Source of the DNA: CAYLSV01 sp964386435
GTDB taxonomy: Bacteria > Planctomycetota > Phycisphaerae > Tepidisphaerales > Tepidisphaeraceae
Assembly (NCBI GenBank): GCA_964386435.1
Contig: CAYLSV010000030.1
Coordinates: 1 to 40,642, forward strand
Reading direction: 5' to 3'
DNA: 40,642 bases
The notes beneath the pieces are model-generated. The model saw only the letters and a program-made list of their open reading frames with translations, searched no databases and had not been told where the DNA came from. Of this stretch, positions 15,738 through 23,816 are shown in pieces; positions within the stretch are counted from its first letter, which is position 1; the number at the start of each line of letters is the position of its first letter. A program made the translations under genes and the position numbers.

Positions 15738-18700
15738 TCAGGTCAGGGTGACGACCAACGTGTCGGTGAAGCGTTGGCCGCCGTTGCCGAAGCCGCCGGT
15801 GAGGATGATGCGGTTGTCGTCCATCAGCGTGCCGCCGAGGCTGGCGCGGGGCTGGTCGAACTGGCCGATCGTCTGCCATTGGTTGGCGGCGAAGTCGTAG
15901 GCGAAGACGTCGCGTTCGGGAACATTGTGGGCCGAGAGGCCGCCGAAGAGGACGGCGTGGCCGCGGGTCGTGACGGCGGCCGAGCCTTGGTGGCTGCGGC
16001 CGGCGGGCATGCTGGCGGCCATGGTCCAGCGGTCGGTGGCCGGGTCGTAGACCATCGTCTGGGCGTGGGTGGTCATGCCATGGTCGAAGCCGCTTTGGCC
16101 GCCGAAGGCGTAGATCTTGCCGTTGTGGACGGCCGTGGCGAAGCTGTTGCGGGCCAGCGGCATGTCGGCCTTCCTCGTCCAGCCGGCGCTTGGGTTGTCG
16201 AGGTCCAGGGCGTAGGTGTCGCGGGCATCGGCGCGGCGGTCGCGGGTTTCGCCGCCGAAGAAGTAGAGCGTGCGGCCGACGATCTCCGCCCCGCCGGCGG
16301 CTCGGTCGACGGGCAGGCTCGGGCCGATCATGAAGCGTTCGCGGCCGACGTCGTAGTACCAGACGCGGCTGACGCCAAAAGTCTGCCCGTAGAACCGGCC
16401 GTCGCCGCCGTACTTGCCCAGGTAGCCGCCAACGAGCCAGAGGCGGCCGTCGGCGTCATCGGCGGCGACCGCGGCGTGGGTGATCGCCTCGGGGATGTCC
16501 CGCAGCTGCCGCCACTGGCCGTTCTCCAGGCGGTAGCTTTCGAAGCGGGGCTGCCACGAGTTGTTGAAGCCGCCGATGCGGTAGCTCTGGCCCCGCAAGG
16601 TGGCCGACTGCGACTCGACGTAGCTGATCGGCAACCGCGGCCCGGCCTCGATGGTGAAGCCGGTGACGTCGCCGCCGTCCTGGTCGCCACCCTCGTCGTT
16701 GCCGCCACTGTTATCACTACCGCCGCCGTCATCATTGCCGCCGCCGTTGTTGTTGCCGGGGGTCGGGTTGCCGGTGAAGCCAGCGGTTTTCACGTTGCCG
16801 GCGGCAAACGGGTCGTCCAGCGCGGTTTTGCCGGCGAGGCGGTTGAGCAGGCGGAGGTAGTAGTAATCGCCGTAGATCAGACCCACATCGACGGCGATGT
16901 TCGCCGGGACGTGGCCCGAGCCGCCGGTGAGCTGGCTGACCTCAGGCTGGCCGAAGCCGTGGAAGTTCTCGGCGAGGCTGGCGGCCGTGGCGTTGGCGGC
17001 CTCGCGGTAGCCGAGGTCGTTCGTCAGCTCGGCCAAGTCCACCAGCGCCGCCCCGGCGATGGCGGCCGCGCTCGTGTCAATCGGCTGGTTGCCGGGCGCC
17101 GAAAAATCCCACTTGGGCACCATGCTGTCCGGCACGTTCGCCAGCCAAAAGTCGGCCAGCTTCATTGCCGTCTGCTCGAACTGCGCGGCCTCGGTGGCGA
17201 GGCCGCGGGTTTGGGCGTCGTGGGCGAGGCGGGTGAAGGCGAGCATGCCCCACGCCTGGCCGCGTGCCCACGTCGAGTTGTTGGCGTAGCCCTGAGCAGT
17301 TTCCTGCGTGACGAAGTCGCCGGTGTCGCGGTCGAAGTACGCCCACTGCGCCGACGAGCCGTCGTTTCGGACGAGGTGGTTGGCGACGACGCTTGCGTGG
17401 CTGTAGGCCCGGCGGACGAGCTCGGGATCGTCCGTCACGTTGGCGGCCCACAGGAGCAAATCGAGGTCGTTCGTCTGGTCCATGAGCACGCCGAAGTTGG
17501 CGCGAGGGTCGCCGCTGGAGCTGCTGCGCCAGTTGGTGCTGTAGGCCCCGACGGTTGCGTTCCAGTTCGACTGCTTCGCTTGGACGTGGCCGAGCAAGGC
17601 CTGCCGGACGGCCGGGTCGTTGGCCAGCGGCAGGAGGGCGGTCATGCGGCGGAAGGTGATGTCGTCGGCGTAGCTGTCGCCGCGGGCAAGGTCGCGGGCC
17701 ATGTGGTCGGCCTTGGCGGCCCAGCCGGCGTCGCCGGTGAGGAGGCTGATCTGCCGGACCACGCCCGGCCAGAAGCCGCTGGTCCAGTGGTGGCGGTCGG
17801 CGGTGACCCAGCGGCCGTCGCTGCCGGTGTAGTCGGGGAACTGGAACGGCCCGAGCTGCCGCCACGACTCGACCACGGCCTCGTTGGCATCGCGGATGGC
17901 TTCGTTCAAGTCGAGCGAGACGTCGTTCCCGCCGTTGTCGTTGCTCCCGCCACCGTCGTTCCCGCCGCCGTCGTTCCCGCCGCCGTCGTTCCCGCCGTTG
18001 TCGTTGCCGCCGTTGTCGTTCCCGCCGTGGTCGTTGTTGCCGGTGCCGAGGGCGTCGGTGCTGATGGTCCAGGTGTCGCTGCGGTGGTACTGGTTCCAGC
18101 CGCCGGTGTGGATGATCGTGTCGCCGATCACGCCGGCATATCCGCCGCGCCGCACGTCGGGCAGCGGCACGCGGGTCGTCGTCTGGCCCGTCGCCGGGTC
18201 GTAGACGTACCACTGATCAACCGGCTCGTTGTGGTCGTACTCGCCGCCGATCAGCGAGATCAGCCCGTTCTTGACGAAGACCTGTGCCGTCTGGTGGTCC
18301 ATGCCGCGGGGCAGGGAAGGTTGGGTGTGCCAGGTGTCGGTGTCGGTGTCGTAGCGATAGACGCCACGCTGCGGGATCTGGCCCTCGTCCTCGCCGATCT
18401 GGCCGCCGAGCACCCAGATGTCCTGGCCGATGGCGACGGTGGCGAAGCTGTTCATGCCAATCGGCATGTCGGCCCGCCGCGCCCAGCCGGCGGCAGGGTT
18501 GTTAAGGTCCAGCGCGAAAACCTCCACCGTCTCGCGGCCCAGCGTGCGGGTGTGGCCGCCCATGTGGTAAAGCGTGTCGCCCACCACCGCCGACCCGCCG
18601 CCGCCGCGGCCGATGGGCAGATCGGGCAACTGGGCGTACCGCTCGGTGGTGGCGTTGAACTGCCAGACCTTGTTCGTGTCGACGGCCGGGTGGTCACCGA

Positions 18701-19097
18701 GGTAGCCGGCAACAAAGTAGACGCGGTCGGCGTGGTCCGGATCAACGGCGGTGCCGGCGTGGGTCAGCTTGCCGGGCAGGCTCGGATGGCCTTGCCAGTT
18801 GTTGGTTGCCGGGTCGTAGCTGAAGACGCCGCGGTCGGTGCGGTAGTTGCTGTCTTTGTAGCCGCCGAAGGTGTAGAGGCGGTTGTTGAGCACCGCCGAC
18901 ATGCCCTCCTCGCCGAACGCCGGCCGCCGGGCGACGGCTTGCCATTGGTGGTCGGTGCTGCCCGGGGCGAACTCGACGTTCAAGCCGGCCGGGGCGTAAG
19001 CCGGCTCGGCGGTGAAGACGTCCGCCGAGAGCAGCCGCCGCTGCTCAAGCGTTTCGACGGCGGCACGGTACATCGGGAGATTGGGGGTGTTGCTCAT
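15738..19097 (-). CDS. Secreted Kelch - GH88 - Kelch protein with LEPR-XLL-type N-terminus
   Basis: The 1119-residue product starts at ATG 19095-19097. VETLEQRRLLSADVF (about residues 15-29) matches the planctomycete LEPR-XLL export signal. Residues about 55-350 contain Kelch repeats (SAVLNNRLYTFGGYKD, YDPATNNW, GDTLYHMGGHTR, YDTDTDTWHTQPSLP). A Gly/Asn/Asp-rich linker (352-391) follows. Residues about 395-775 resemble GH88 unsaturated glucuronyl hydrolases: HHWTSGFWPGVVRQISLLTG, LMDQTNDLDLLLWA, STWARGQAWGMLAFTRLA, and PIDTSAAAIAGAALVDLAEL. A second Gly/Asn/Asp linker (about 780-808) leads to another Kelch propeller (810-1119). It likely acts outside the cell or in the periplasm on unsaturated uronic-acid oligosaccharides released by polysaccharide lyases, with the Kelch propellers binding glycan or partners. 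The sandwich arrangement is unusual. No lyase gene is adjacent. Start 19097 was chosen because it places the export motif near the N-terminus. Confidence 0.85.
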   Translation of the reverse strand: MSNTPNLPMYRAAVETLEQRRLLSADVFTAEPAYAPAGLNVEFAPGSTDHQWQAVARRPAFGEEGMSAVLNNRLYTFGGYKDSNYRTDRGVFSYDPATNNWQGHPSLPGKLTHAGTAVDPDHADRVYFVAGYLGDHPAVDTNKVWQFNATTERYAQLPDLPIGRGGGGSAVVGDTLYHMGGHTRTLGRETVEVFALDLNNPAAGWARRADMPIGMNSFATVAIGQDIWVLGGQIGEDEGQIPQRGVYRYDTDTDTWHTQPSLPRGMDHQTAQVFVKNGLISLIGGEYDHNEPVDQWYVYDPATGQTTTRVPLPDVRRGGYAGVIGDTIIHTGGWNQYHRSDTWTISTDALGTGNNDHGGNDNGGNDNGGNDGGGNDGGGNDGGGSNDNGGNDVSLDLNEAIRDANEAVVESWRQLGPFQFPDYTGSDGRWVTADRHHWTSGFWPGVVRQISLLTGDAGWAAKADHMARDLARGDSYADDITFRRMTALLPLANDPAVRQALLGHVQAKQSNWNATVGAYSTNWRSSSSGDPRANFGVLMDQTNDLDLLLWAANVTDDPELVRRAYSHASVVANHLVRNDGSSAQWAYFDRDTGDFVTQETAQGYANNSTWARGQAWGMLAFTRLAHDAQTRGLATEAAQFEQTAMKLADFWLANVPDSMVPKWDFSAPGNQPIDTSAAAIAGAALVDLAELTNDLGYREAANATAASLAENFHGFGQPEVSQLTGGSGHVPANIAVDVGLIYGDYYYLRLLNRLAGKTALDDPFAAGNVKTAGFTGNPTPGNNNGGGNDDGGGSDNSGGNDEGGDQDGGDVTGFTIEAGPRLPISYVESQSATLRGQSYRIGGFNNSWQPRFESYRLENGQWRQLRDIPEAITHAAVAADDADGRLWLVGGYLGKYGGDGRFYGQTFGVSRVWYYDVGRERFMIGPSLPVDRAAGGAEIVGRTLYFFGGETRDRRADARDTYALDLDNPSAGWTRKADMPLARNSFATAVHNGKIYAFGGQSGFDHGMTTHAQTMVYDPATDRWTMAASMPAGRSHQGSAAVTTRGHAVLFGGLSAHNVPERDVFAYDFAANQWQTIGQFDQPRASLGGTLMDDNRIILTGGFGNGGQRFTDTLVVTLT

Positions 19098-19182
19098 GAA
19101 GAGGTGGCTGGTCCTTGCGTTGATTGTGACGCAAATTGGGCGGGCGGCAAAGATTTCCGCGGCGTTTGACCCGATCCGGGCG

Positions 19183-19599
19183 TCAACCGTCCACCGGCCG
19201 GTGGTTCTCCTGGTCGTACGCCTCGACCTCGAACAGGTTGTCGCGGTAAGGCCGTCTCCCCTGCAGCGCGGCGATGAGGGTCGCCAGCCCGTAAGCCGGC
19301 AGGAACAGCGGCCCCCACCGCTCGACCTGCCGGACATGGACCCGCTCGTGTCGCCGGGTAATCTCGTGGGCGTCGGCTGATTGGGCGAGCACCACGTGCC
19401 CCAGCGTCATCGCCAACGCCCCGCCCGGCAGCGGCACGAGCCTGGTGAGCAGCCACGTCGCCGCCCCGCCCCAGATTTCCAGCACGCCCGTGTGCCGCCG
19501 CAGGGTGCCGCCAGTGAGCAGCGTCAACGCGGCGATGAAGAGTCCCGGCAGCGTGGTCGGCCCGGCCCACAGGTAGATGAGCAGCCGCCACACCCTCAC
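19183..19599 (-). CDS. Small membrane protein with HERVH metallopeptidase-like motif
   Basis: The 138-residue protein begins at GTG 19597-19599, overlapping the upstream stop by 4 bp (GTGA), so the two genes are probably translationally coupled. It has two hydrophobic stretches near the N-terminus (LLIYLWAGPTTLPGLFIAALTLL and a TWLLTRLVPLPGGALAMTLGHVVLA helix). These are followed by ITRRHERVHVRQVERWGPLFLPAYGLATLI and a conserved-looking tail with NLFEVEAYDQE. HERVH fits HEXXH, and the downstream Glu residues could complete a gluzincin-type zinc site, as in M48-like or similar small proteases. Proteolytic activity is inferred from the motif only. Confidence 0.6.
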   Translation of the reverse strand: MRVWRLLIYLWAGPTTLPGLFIAALTLLTGGTLRRHTGVLEIWGGAATWLLTRLVPLPGGALAMTLGHVVLAQSADAHEITRRHERVHVRQVERWGPLFLPAYGLATLIAALQGRRPYRDNLFEVEAYDQENHRPVDG

Positions 19600-20138
19600 G
19601 CCACCTCCAGACCCGGCGTGAACCGCCACCACAGCTGCCGGTGATGGTGCAGCGTCGCCAACGCGAAACGATCACCCGGCAAATTCGGAAACGAGCACGC
19701 CCAGTCGGCCCGGTCGAGATGCTCCCAAACCGTGGTCGCCACCCAAAGCAACTCCGCCGCGTCATCGAACGCCAATGCCGCCGCCGTCCGCTCGTCCGGC
19801 CGCGGCAGCCCGAGCCGATCGAGCAACTCGCTTGCCCAGTTCGACCCGCTGTGATGCAGCTCATGCGCCCAGTGATGCCCCGGCGACAACCAAGCCACCC
19901 CGCCGAGCCTGTCCAACGGCGACACCAGCGCCGCCGCCAACCCGCCGGGCGTGGCGTCCGCCAACAACCGCGTCGCCAACCCCGGCCGCACCGTCGCATC
20001 CTCACCCGTCAGCAGCCCCGCCACCTCCATCGACAACCTGTTCGGCCAATCGAAGCTGCCTCCGTACGGATACGCCACCTTGGCCCCCCGTGCGGCAAGG
20101 GTTTGAACGAGTTGCGGATAATCGACCCACGAGGCCAC
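19596..20138 (-). CDS. Hypothetical protein with HELHH motif
   Basis: The 180-residue product starts at GTG 20136-20138, six bases behind a TAATCT hexamer, with no SD. It shows no domain I recognise. Visible features are many Trp/His residues, GHHWAHELHHSGSNWASELLDRLG (HELHH satisfies HEXXH, with another His one residue later), and a C-terminal WVATTVWEHLDRADWACSFPNLPG segment. There is no signal peptide or transmembrane span. It overlaps the membrane HERVH gene by 4 bp, so the two products may act together. The function is unknown; the repeated metal-site-like motif in both partners is the only clue. Confidence 0.55.
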   Translation of the reverse strand: MASWVDYPQLVQTLAARGAKVAYPYGGSFDWPNRLSMEVAGLLTGEDATVRPGLATRLLADATPGGLAAALVSPLDRLGGVAWLSPGHHWAHELHHSGSNWASELLDRLGLPRPDERTAAALAFDDAAELLWVATTVWEHLDRADWACSFPNLPGDRFALATLHHHRQLWWRFTPGLEVA

Positions 20139-20144
20139 GCGTTC

Positions 20145-20150
20145 AGATTA
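20145..20150 (-). promoter_or_regulatory. -10-like TAATCT before the HELHH gene
   Basis: TAATCT on the minus strand ends 6 nt before the GTG at 20136-20138. No SD is present. Confidence 0.45.
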
Positions 20151-20296
20151 GCGGCCGTCCTGCCGGAGGCGCTGCAGCATGACCGCGTGGTCGGGTCGCA
20201 CTAGCCGCCGCACCACAGGCGGCAGGTCCGGACCCGCCGTTCCAAACACTTCCCGGATTTGTAACTTGAAGCGCTGCGACACGGCCGCCACGTCCG

Positions 20297-20302
20297 TATA
20301 AT
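20297..20302 (+). promoter_or_regulatory. -10 TATAAT before nfeD (leaderless)
   Basis: A consensus TATAAT ends 6 nt before the GTG start at 20309, so transcription should begin at about the start codon. No -35 match is found at 16-18 nt spacing. Confidence 0.55.
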
Positions 20303-20308
20303 CAAGGC

Positions 20309-21886
20309 GTGGCCCGCTTCCTCCTCGCAACGCTCTTGGCCCTGCTCGGCCCATCGGCCGCGCCCGGGCAATCAACCCGCCCCGCCGAAACCGTCGACGC
20401 CGCGGCGGAGTTGGCCGAGCCGCGGCCCGCGGCCGTGATCGTCATCGACGGGATGATCGAGGACTACAGCTTTCGCAGCCTGCGTGCCAATTACGCGAAG
20501 GCTCAAGACGCCGGAGCTGAAGTCGTCATCATTCAGATCAACACCTACGGCGGCGCGGTCGACGCGGCGCTGGAGATGACCCGACTGCTCCGCAGCGGCC
20601 CGCTCGAGACCGTCGCCCTCGTGGACGACAAAGCGATTAGCGCTGGCAGCATCATCGCCTTGGCGTGCGACAAAATCATCATGGAGCCCGGCTCGCTGAT
20701 CGGCGACGCCGGGGTCATCACGATGGGCGGCGAGATGACGCCCGTCCAACGCGCCAAGGCCGAGAGCTTGCTGCTCGAGGAGGTCGCCCAATCGGCCGAG
20801 CGCAACGGCTACGACGAGGAGCTGGCCAAGGCCCTCATCGTCATGAACCGGACCGTCTACTACGTCGAGCACCCGGACACCGGCGACCGCGACTTCGTCA
20901 CCGCCGAGAAGTACGCCGAGCTGATCGACGCCGGTTGGCAGGACGTCGAGGGCGTCCGCGTGCCGCTGGACGGCGAGGACACGCTGCTCACGGTCCGCAC
21001 CAGCCTCGCCGAAACCATTGGCCTCAGCGCCGGCACCTACGGCTCGGCCCAGGAGTACGCCGAGGCGGCGAACCTCGAGATCATTGCCAACTTCGTCCCC
21101 ACCGGCGGCGACCGGATCGTGCAGTTCCTGGCCGGCTCGCTGCTGCGGGGCCTGCTGATGACGATCTTCATCTTCGCCGCCATCGCCGCCGTCAAAACGC
21201 CCGGCACCGGCGTGGCCGAGGTGGTGGCCGTGGGGTCGCTGGCGATCATCCTGGGTGTCCCGGCACTTGTCGGCCTCGCCCAGTGGTACGAGATCCTGGC
21301 CGTCGTGCTGGGGCTCCTGTTGATCCTCGTCGAGCTGTTCGTCCTGCCGGGCTTCGGCGTGGCGGGCATCAGCGGTCTGGTATTGGTGGTGCTGGGGCTG
21401 GTCTTCAGCTTCGTGCCCGAGTTCTCGCTGCCCAGCACGCCCGACACCGTGCTGCCGGCGCTGGACGTGGCGGCGCTGGGTCGCGGTTTCGCCGCCGTCA
21501 TCGGGTCGATGGTGGCGTCGCTGCTCTTGTGGGCGTGGCTCGGGCGGTTCCTGCCGACGCTGCCCTACGCCAATCGGCTGGTGCTGGCCGACGTCGTTGG
21601 GGCCGGGCCGAACATCGACCGCGATGGCGACGGCGACATCGACGCCGACGACGCCGCCCTGGCTGCTGAGGAACGGGACGCCTGGCCGCCGATCGGATTG
21701 ATCGGCGTCGCCCGCAGCCCGCTCTACCCCGGCGGGCAGGTGGCCTTCCCGAGCGCCAACGGCGGCACCACGATCCTCGACGTCATGAGCGAACGCGGCG
21801 CCGTCGAGCCGGGGCAGCAGGTTGTCGTCCGCGACGTCAGCGGCAACGGCGTCGTCGTTCGCCCGGTGCCGGGGGGTGGGGCTTAA
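20309..21886 (+). CDS. nfeD: Long NfeD protein (membrane ClpP-class serine protease)
   Basis: NfeD proteases work with flotillin-like proteins (FloA) in membrane microdomains. The 525-residue product has a signal segment (RFLLATLLALLG), a ClpP-like protease domain (about 40-250: VIVIDGMIEDYSFRSLR, INTYGGAVDAALEM, KAISAGSIIALACDKI with candidate nucleophile Ser111, and candidate Lys150 in QRAKAESLL) and four to five membrane spans (about 270-425). A C-terminal OB-like NfeD domain (about 455-525) completes it. Between the last helix and the OB domain sits a canonical EF-hand/dockerin loop, D437-R-D-G-D-G-D-I-D-A-D-D448, not expected in NfeD. Start GTG 20309 follows a TATAAT by 6 nt. The next gene begins 3 bp after the stop. 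Confidence 0.9.
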   Translation: MARFLLATLLALLGPSAAPGQSTRPAETVDAAAELAEPRPAAVIVIDGMIEDYSFRSLRANYAKAQDAGAEVVIIQINTYGGAVDAALEMTRLLRSGPLETVALVDDKAISAGSIIALACDKIIMEPGSLIGDAGVITMGGEMTPVQRAKAESLLLEEVAQSAERNGYDEELAKALIVMNRTVYYVEHPDTGDRDFVTAEKYAELIDAGWQDVEGVRVPLDGEDTLLTVRTSLAETIGLSAGTYGSAQEYAEAANLEIIANFVPTGGDRIVQFLAGSLLRGLLMTIFIFAAIAAVKTPGTGVAEVVAVGSLAIILGVPALVGLAQWYEILAVVLGLLLILVELFVLPGFGVAGISGLVLVVLGLVFSFVPEFSLPSTPDTVLPALDVAALGRGFAAVIGSMVASLLLWAWLGRFLPTLPYANRLVLADVVGAGPNIDRDGDGDIDADDAALAAEERDAWPPIGLIGVARSPLYPGGQVAFPSANGGTTILDVMSERGAVEPGQQVVVRDVSGNGVVVRPVPGGGA

Positions 21887-21889
21887 ACC

Positions 21890-22375
21890 ATGGAACTCAC
21901 CCTCGTCATCGCGTTGCTCGCCCTCGCCGCCGTCGTGCTGGCCGTGGCCGAACTCATCCTGCCGACCGGCGGCATCCTGGGCGTTATGGCCATCCTCGCC
22001 GCCCTGGCCGCGGTCGCCTGCACGTTCGCCGTCAACGTCACCTTCGGCGTCATCTCCCTCGTCGTCCTGCTCGTCGCCAGCCCGTTCATCGCGTGGCTCG
22101 GCATGCGGCTGTGGGAGAGCTCGCCCGTTGGCCGCCGCGTGATCCTTCACGACGAGGTCGGCGTCGCCACCGTCGACCGCATCGCCATCGGCGCCCGCGG
22201 CACCACCGTCAGCACCCTCCGCCCCACCGGCGAGGCCGAGATCAACGGCCAAACCATCCAGGCCGAGAGCGAGTTCGGCGAGCTCCCGCCCGGCACCGAA
22301 GTTGTCGTCATCGCCTTCGCGGATAACCTCGCCACCGTCCGCCCGATCACAGAACCTCAAGCCGCGACCGCCTGA
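21890..22375 (+). CDS. Short NfeD-like membrane protein
   Basis: The 161-residue protein consists of membrane helices (LTLVIALLALAAVVLAVAEL, GILGVMAILAALAAVACTFA, VISLVVLLVASPFIAWLGM) followed by an OB-fold NfeD C-terminal domain (GRRVILHDEVGVATVDRI, GTTVSTLRPTGEAEINGQTIQAES, GTEVVVIAFADNLATVRP). It lacks the protease domain, so it is the partner-type NfeD that pairs with flotillins. It starts 3 bp after the long nfeD gene and precedes floA by 54 bp, forming one operon. No SD is visible at its ATG; translation is probably coupled to the upstream stop. Confidence 0.9.
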   Translation: MELTLVIALLALAAVVLAVAELILPTGGILGVMAILAALAAVACTFAVNVTFGVISLVVLLVASPFIAWLGMRLWESSPVGRRVILHDEVGVATVDRIAIGARGTTVSTLRPTGEAEINGQTIQAESEFGELPPGTEVVVIAFADNLATVRPITEPQAATA

Positions 22376-22386
22376 CCTACTCCGGC

Positions 22387-22428
22387 ACTCATCACTCGGT
22401 ACTCCTCACTCCTCACTCCTCACTTCGC
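22387..22428 (+). repeat. Heptanucleotide array directly before floA start
   Basis: Six consecutive 7-mers in register (ACTCATC, ACTCGGT, three perfect ACTCCTC, ACTTCGC) end one base before the floA ATG. They fill most of the nfeD2-floA spacer where a ribosome-binding site would be expected. Confidence 0.85.
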
Positions 22429-22429
22429 C

Positions 22430-23461
22430 ATGCCGCCCCTCGCCTCCATCTTCGAAGAACCGATCACCTGGATCATCCTGGCCGTCGTCGGCCTGATCGC
22501 GCTGATCCTGTTCGCGGTGCTGGCCAAGTACATCAACCTGTACGTCCAAGCGCTGGTCAGCGGCGCGAAGGTCGGCTTCATCGATTTGATCGGCATGAGC
22601 CTGCGGAAGGTCAACGCCGGCACGGTGGTCAACGCCCGCATCCAGGCCAGCCGGGCCGGGATCGACGTCAGCCAGCAGCAGATGGAGAGCCACGTCCTCG
22701 CCGGGGGCAATTTGCTCCGCGTCATCCACGCCATGATCGCCGCCAACAAGGCGAACATTGACCTCCCGTGGGATACCGCCACCGCCATCGACCTGGCCGG
22801 CCGCGACATCTACGAGGCCATCCGCACCAGCGTGCTGCCCAAGGTCATCGACGTGCCCAGCAGCGAGATGGGCAACCGCACCATTGACGCCGTGGCCGCC
22901 GACGGTATCCAGCTCAAGGTCAAGGCCCGCGTCACCGTCCGCACCAACCTCAAGCGCCTCGTCGGCGGTGCCACCGAGGAAACCATCGTCGCCCGCGTCG
23001 GCGAATCCATCGTCAGTTCCATCGGCTCGAGCATCGACCACAAGGCCGTGCTGAAGAACCCGGACATGATCTCCAAGACCGTGCTGGAAAAGGGTTTGGA
23101 CGCCAACACCGCCTTCGCGATCCTGTCGATCGACATCGCCGACGTGAGCGTCGGGGAGAACATCGGCGCCAAGCTCCAGACCGAGCAGGCCGAGGCCGAC
23201 AAGAACGTTGCCCAAGCCCAGGCCGAACAGCGGCGGGCGATGGCCGTCGCCCAGGAGCAGGAGAACGTCGCCAAGGTCGCCGAGAACCGGGCCAAGGTCG
23301 TCCTCGCCGAGGCCGAGATCCCGCTGGCGATCTCCGAAGCCTTCCGGGGCGGCAACCTTGGCGTCATGGACTACTACAAACTCCGCAACGTCCAGGCCGA
23401 CACCGACATGCGTCAAAGCATCGCCGGCGACGGCAAGGGCGGCGACAACCAGAAGGGGTAA
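22430..23461 (+). CDS. floA: Flotillin-like protein FloA
   Basis: FloA scaffolds bacterial membrane microdomains. The 343-residue sequence matches the family along its length: an N-terminal membrane anchor (ITWIILAVVGLIALILFAVLA, about 11-31), YINLYVQALVSGAKVGFIDLIGMSLRKV, then the SPFH-like core (IQASRAGIDVSQQQMESHVLAGGN, IDLAGRDIYEAIRTSVLPKVI, VRTNLKRLVGGATEETIVARVGE, SIGSSIDHKAVLKNPDMISKTVL). An Ala/Glu coiled coil (TEQAEADKNVAQAQAEQRRAM) and the EIPLAISEAFRGGNLGVMDYY end follow. Length is normal for FloA. It sits directly downstream of two nfeD genes, the usual partnership. ATG 22430 is immediately preceded by the heptamer array, with no SD. Confidence 0.95.
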   Translation: MPPLASIFEEPITWIILAVVGLIALILFAVLAKYINLYVQALVSGAKVGFIDLIGMSLRKVNAGTVVNARIQASRAGIDVSQQQMESHVLAGGNLLRVIHAMIAANKANIDLPWDTATAIDLAGRDIYEAIRTSVLPKVIDVPSSEMGNRTIDAVAADGIQLKVKARVTVRTNLKRLVGGATEETIVARVGESIVSSIGSSIDHKAVLKNPDMISKTVLEKGLDANTAFAILSIDIADVSVGENIGAKLQTEQAEADKNVAQAQAEQRRAMAVAQEQENVAKVAENRAKVVLAEAEIPLAISEAFRGGNLGVMDYYKLRNVQADTDMRQSIAGDGKGGDNQKG

Positions 23462-23466
23462 ACAAA

Positions 23467-23536
23467 GTTGTTGGAGCTTAGTTGTTGGTTGCTGGCGTCG
23501 GCACCAACAACTTCAGACCAGCAACCAACAACCGCT
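23467..23536. repeat. Heptanucleotide inverted repeat after floA
   Basis: Ten 7-mers in register start at 23467 (GTTGTTG, GAGCTTA, GTTGTTG, GTTGCTG and onward). GTTGTTGGTTGCTGG (23481-23495) pairs perfectly with CCAGCAACCAACAAC (23518-23532). It begins 6 bp after the floA stop and may end or stabilise that transcript. Confidence 0.85.
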
Positions 23537-23616
23537 TCTGCCTGATTCTCGGACCTTGCTGGCGCAAATCCCCGCGATGCCCACGCCCCGCCCCATCCTC
23601 GGTGACACTGCCTTGC

Positions 23617-23760
23617 ATGTCACAGCCCTTCACCCCCCTGGGCCGGTGGGCCCGGCGTGTCGTCCGTCGCCTGCTCGGCCGTCCCGCCCCAACCCGCCGC
23701 CGCCAAGCCAAGACCACGCTCTACGAGCTGATGAAGCAACCCGCCGAGGGCAAGGCGTAA
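23617..23760 (+). CDS. Small basic protein, 47 aa
   Basis: The short frame from ATG 23617 to the TAA ending at 23760 encodes a basic peptide: a hydrophobic start (SQPFTPLGRW), an Arg-rich middle (RRVVRRLLGRPAPTRRRQAK) and TTLYELMKQPAEGKA. There is no recognised domain and no clear SD. Codon choice is GC-rich, like neighbouring genes, and it lies in the floA-downstream spacer on the same strand, so it is a plausible small member of the cluster. It could also be a chance frame. Confidence 0.4.
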   Translation: MSQPFTPLGRWARRVVRRLLGRPAPTRRRQAKTTLYELMKQPAEGKA

Positions 23761-23816
23761 CCACGGGCATCCGGGGCAGCCACCAGACGTGCCCCGCGCG
23801 GCCGGCCGGTCAAACG

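Noticed and set aside
15315..19169. Very long plus-strand open frame (over 1200 codons) opposite the Kelch gene
   Set aside because: It runs through the 10-N gap and consists of Val/Ala/Gly/Arg-rich sequence typical of the antisense frame of a GC-rich gene; the minus frame has clear Kelch and GH88 motifs.
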